DNA from: an uncultured Clostridia bacterium
GTDB lineage: Bacteria; Bacillota; Clostridia; Peptostreptococcales; Anaerovoracaceae
Assembly: GCA_944386595.1 (NCBI GenBank)
Contig: CALXBQ010000049.1
Location: 1 to 34,196, forward strand
Length of the DNA stretch: 34,196 bases
Reading direction: 5' to 3'
Shown: in pieces, positions 32,094-34,196 of the stretch
Numbering within the stretch: position 1 is the first letter of the stretch
Layout of the letters: every line of letters starts with the position of its first letter
Notes under the pieces: generated by a model
The model's input: only the letters and a program-made list of their open reading frames with translations
The model's database searches: none
What the model was told of the DNA's origin: nothing
Program-made: the position numbers and the translations under genes

Positions 32094-34100
32094 TTACAGA
32101 AGTCCGGAACCGAAGAGCGGTGCGAATACTACTGCAACGATAGTCATGAGCTTGATAAGGATGTTGATGGAAGGACCGGAAGTATCCTTGAACGGATCTC
32201 CTACGGTGTCTCCTACAACGGCTGCCTTATGAGGCTCGCTTCCTTTTCCGCCGTAGTTGCCTTCTTCGATGTACTTCTTTGCGTTATCCCATGCTCCGCC
32301 AGCGTTAGCCATCATGATGGCAAGGAGTACGCCGGAAGCAAGAGCTCCGCCCAGCATTCCTGCAAGAGCCTCGGATCCGAGAACGAATCCTACGAGAAGC
32401 GGTGCAACGATAGCCATGAGACCAGGGATAATCATCTCGCGGAGAGCTGCGCCTGTGGAGATGTCTACGCATCTTGCGTAATCAGGCTTTTCGGTTCCCT
32501 CCATGATTCCCTTCTTCTCTCTGAACTGTCTTCTAACCTCTTCTATCATCTGGTTGGCTGCCTTACCTACGGAATTCATGGTCATGGCAGAGAAGAGGAA
32601 CGGAAGCATTGCTCCGATGAAGAGTCCTATGATTACGATAGGATCGAGAAGGCTTACCAGCTCGATCTTAGCTACCTCAGCGTACGATACGAAGAGGGCA
32701 AGAGCAGTAAGAGCTGCAGATCCGATAGCGAATCCCTTACCGATAGCTGCAGTAGTGTTTCCTACGGAGTCGAGCTTATCGGTGATCTCTCTTACTTCGT
32801 GAGGAAGCTCTGACATCTCTGCAATACCGCCAGCGTTGTCGGATACAGGACCGTATGCGTCAACTGCAACGGTGATACCGGTGGTGGAAAGCATTCCTAC
32901 TGCGGAAAGAGCGATTCCGTATACTCCTGCAAAATAGTAGGATACGAAGATACCTACCGCGATGAGAAGGATAGGAATAAGGGTAGACATCATTCCTACT
33001 CCCAGACCGCTGATAATGGTGGTAGCGGCTCCTGTCTGAGACTGCTCTGCAATCTTCTTAACGGAAGCGTAATCCGCAGACGTATATATCTCGGTAACTT
33101 TACCGATTGCAATACCTACGATAAGACCTGCGATGATGGCCCATGCGTATGTGTAATCTCCCATCATAACTTTGGATAAAACGATGGAGGCAACGATTAC
33201 TATAACACCGGAGATGTAAGTACCCATGTTAAGAGCCTTGGCAGGGTTTACATTGTCTCCGCCTCTTACACAGAGGATTCCGATTACAGAAGCGATGATT
33301 CCTACTGCGGAAAGAACCAGCGGGAATAAAGCCGCCGTCTCTTCGGTGAGGAATGAAGCCTCTGTAGCGTTGGCAACAGCAACGGACGCAAGGGTGATAG
33401 CGGAAATTATGGAACCTACGTAGGACTCGAAAAGGTCGGAACCCATTCCTGCAACGTCTCCTACGTTATCTCCTACGTTATCTGCGATAACTGCAGGGTT
33501 TCTCGGATCGTCTTCAGGGATTCCGGCTTCTACCTTACCTACAAGGTCAGCGCCTACGTCTGCAGCCTTCGTGTAGATACCGCCTCCTACTCTTCCGAAG
33601 AGAGCCATGGAAGATGCGCCCAGACCGAAGCCGGTGATGCAGTCTACAACGCTTGTAAGGTCGAGAACGCAGAACACTACGCCCAGACCGAAAAGTCCGA
33701 AGCCTGCTACGCAAAGGCCCATAACGGAACCGCTTCTGAAAGCGATTTTAAGAGCCTTAGGCATGCCGGAAGTCATAGCCGCATTAGCAGTTCTCACGTT
33801 ACCTAAGGTTGCAACCTTCATTCCGCAAAAACCTGCAAGAACGGAAAGCACTGCGCCGATTACGTAGAGAATAGCGGTGAGCCATTTGATTCCCACGCCG
33901 ATGAGAACGAAGAGAACAGCGATTACGATGATCATCGTCTTGTATTCTCTTCCCAGGAATGCCATGGCTCCCTCTCTGATGTAGCCGGCAATTTCCTTCA
34001 TTCTGTCTGTTCCTTCCTCAGCCTTGGATATCCATGAAGCGAGCGCGCCCGCTACTATGATACCGATCAAGGCTGCCACAGGAACCAACCAATTGATCAT
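32094..34100 (-). CDS. hppA: Membrane-bound ion-pumping pyrophosphatase, K+-dependent type
   Basis: Couples hydrolysis of pyrophosphate to outward pumping of H+ or Na+. The 668 residues and about 16 membrane spans fit the family. The catalytic block at 181-218 contains [24 protein letters not shown] and [10 protein letters not shown] with its Mg-pyrophosphate aspartates; a second Asp cluster is near the C-terminus ([13 protein letters not shown]). In [10 protein letters not shown] (447-456) the residue after GNTT is Ala (A451), which in this family marks K+-dependent enzymes, while K+-independent ones have Lys. Whether H+ or Na+ is moved cannot be decided here. AGGAGG precedes the ATG. Confidence 0.96.
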   Translation of the reverse strand: MINWLVPVAALIGIIVAGALASWISKAEEGTDRMKEIAGYIREGAMAFLGREYKTMIIVIAVLFVLIGVGIKWLTAILYVIGAVLSVLAGFCGMKVATLGNVRTANAAMTSGMPKALKIAFRSGSVMGLCVAGFGLFGLGVVFCVLDLTSVVDCITGFGLGASSMALFGRVGGGIYTKAADVGADLVGKVEAGIPEDDPRNPAVIADNVGDNVGDVAGMGSDLFESYVGSIISAITLASVAVANATEASFLTEETAALFPLVLSAVGIIASVIGILCVRGGDNVNPAKALNMGTYISGVIVIVASIVLSKVMMGDYTYAWAIIAGLIVGIAIGKVTEIYTSADYASVKKIAEQSQTGAATTIISGLGVGMMSTLIPILLIAVGIFVSYYFAGVYGIALSAVGMLSTTGITVAVDAYGPVSDNAGGIAEMSELPHEVREITDKLDSVGNTTAAIGKGFAIGSAALTALALFVSYAEVAKIELVSLLDPIVIIGLFIGAMLPFLFSAMTMNSVGKAANQMIEEVRRQFREKKGIMEGTEKPDYARCVDISTGAALREMIIPGLMAIVAPLLVGFVLGSEALAGMLGGALASGVLLAIMMANAGGAWDNAKKYIEEGNYGGKGSEPHKAAVVGDTVGDPFKDTSGPSINILIKLMTIVAVVFAPLFGSGLL

Positions 34101-34126
34101 AAGATAATACCTCCTCTTTGCTCGAA

Positions 34127-34159
34127 AGTATAAGAGGTCCCTAACTTAAAGCACCTCTT
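34127..34159 (-). promoter_or_regulatory. Possible -10 and inverted repeat before the pyrophosphatase gene
   Basis: TATACT (34132-34127) lies about 27 bp before the ATG, without a recognisable -35. Arms AAGAGGT (34132-34138) and ACCTCTT (34153-34159) flank the -35 position and could be an operator or a leader hairpin. The upstream context is cut by the window edge. Confidence 0.35.
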
Positions 34160-34196
34160 TCATCAAGCAATATTTAAAAATAAAAATTAAAGCTGT

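Overview
The window looks like chromosomal DNA of an anaerobic Gram-positive Clostridia species (Bacillota). Pointers are a cell-wall-binding-repeat-2 surface protein, lipoproteins with Gram-positive lipoboxes, a sortase-like C-terminal signal, the oxygen-independent (cbi) cobalamin pathway, a BlaI/M56 regulator pair, a K+-dependent membrane pyrophosphatase, AGGAGG ribosome sites and frequent TTG starts. The genus cannot be fixed from the sequence alone. No rRNA, tRNA or CRISPR array was seen.

Layout. Positions 1-123 are the 5' end of a group II intron leaving the left edge; it sits just past the terminator of a 1275-residue surface protein (194-4021) whose promoter spacer contains ten consecutive G. 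Positions 4022-4928 have no convincing gene but are packed with hairpin units of about 40 nt in two families. From 4929 to 25224 almost everything is on the minus strand and concerns corrinoids. A cobalamin riboswitch near 25400-25555 controls a lipoprotein-type cobaltochelatase (cbiK) and a small DGTY-domain lipoprotein. A second cobalamin riboswitch near 23186-23362 controls an operon of about 18 kb. Its order is two DGTY-domain surface proteins, a BtuFCD-type ABC importer, cbiD-L-F-G-H-J-ET-A-B, cobD, cbiP, cbiC and a DUF975 membrane protein. Most neighbours overlap by 1-11 bp, often as ATGA or TTGA.

From 25626 to the right end are unrelated units: blaR1-like/blaI with two palindromic operators, thiamine pyrophosphokinase, a crotonase, a two-component system, a YbaK-type deacylase and a membrane pyrophosphatase.

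How the genes work together. The cbi/cob set covers sirohydrochlorin (or cobalt-sirohydrochlorin) through cobyric acid to cobinamide phosphate. Uroporphyrinogen methylation, nucleotide-loop assembly (cobU/S/T), corrinoid adenosylation and CbiMNQO cobalt uptake are absent here. The most interesting reading is that the three surface proteins with four NEAT-like DGTY domains, the BtuFCD importer and the extracytoplasmic CbiK form a B12-repressed system for capturing a corrinoid, tetrapyrrole or cobalt at the Gram-positive surface, analogous in layout to Isd haem uptake. That reading is inference.
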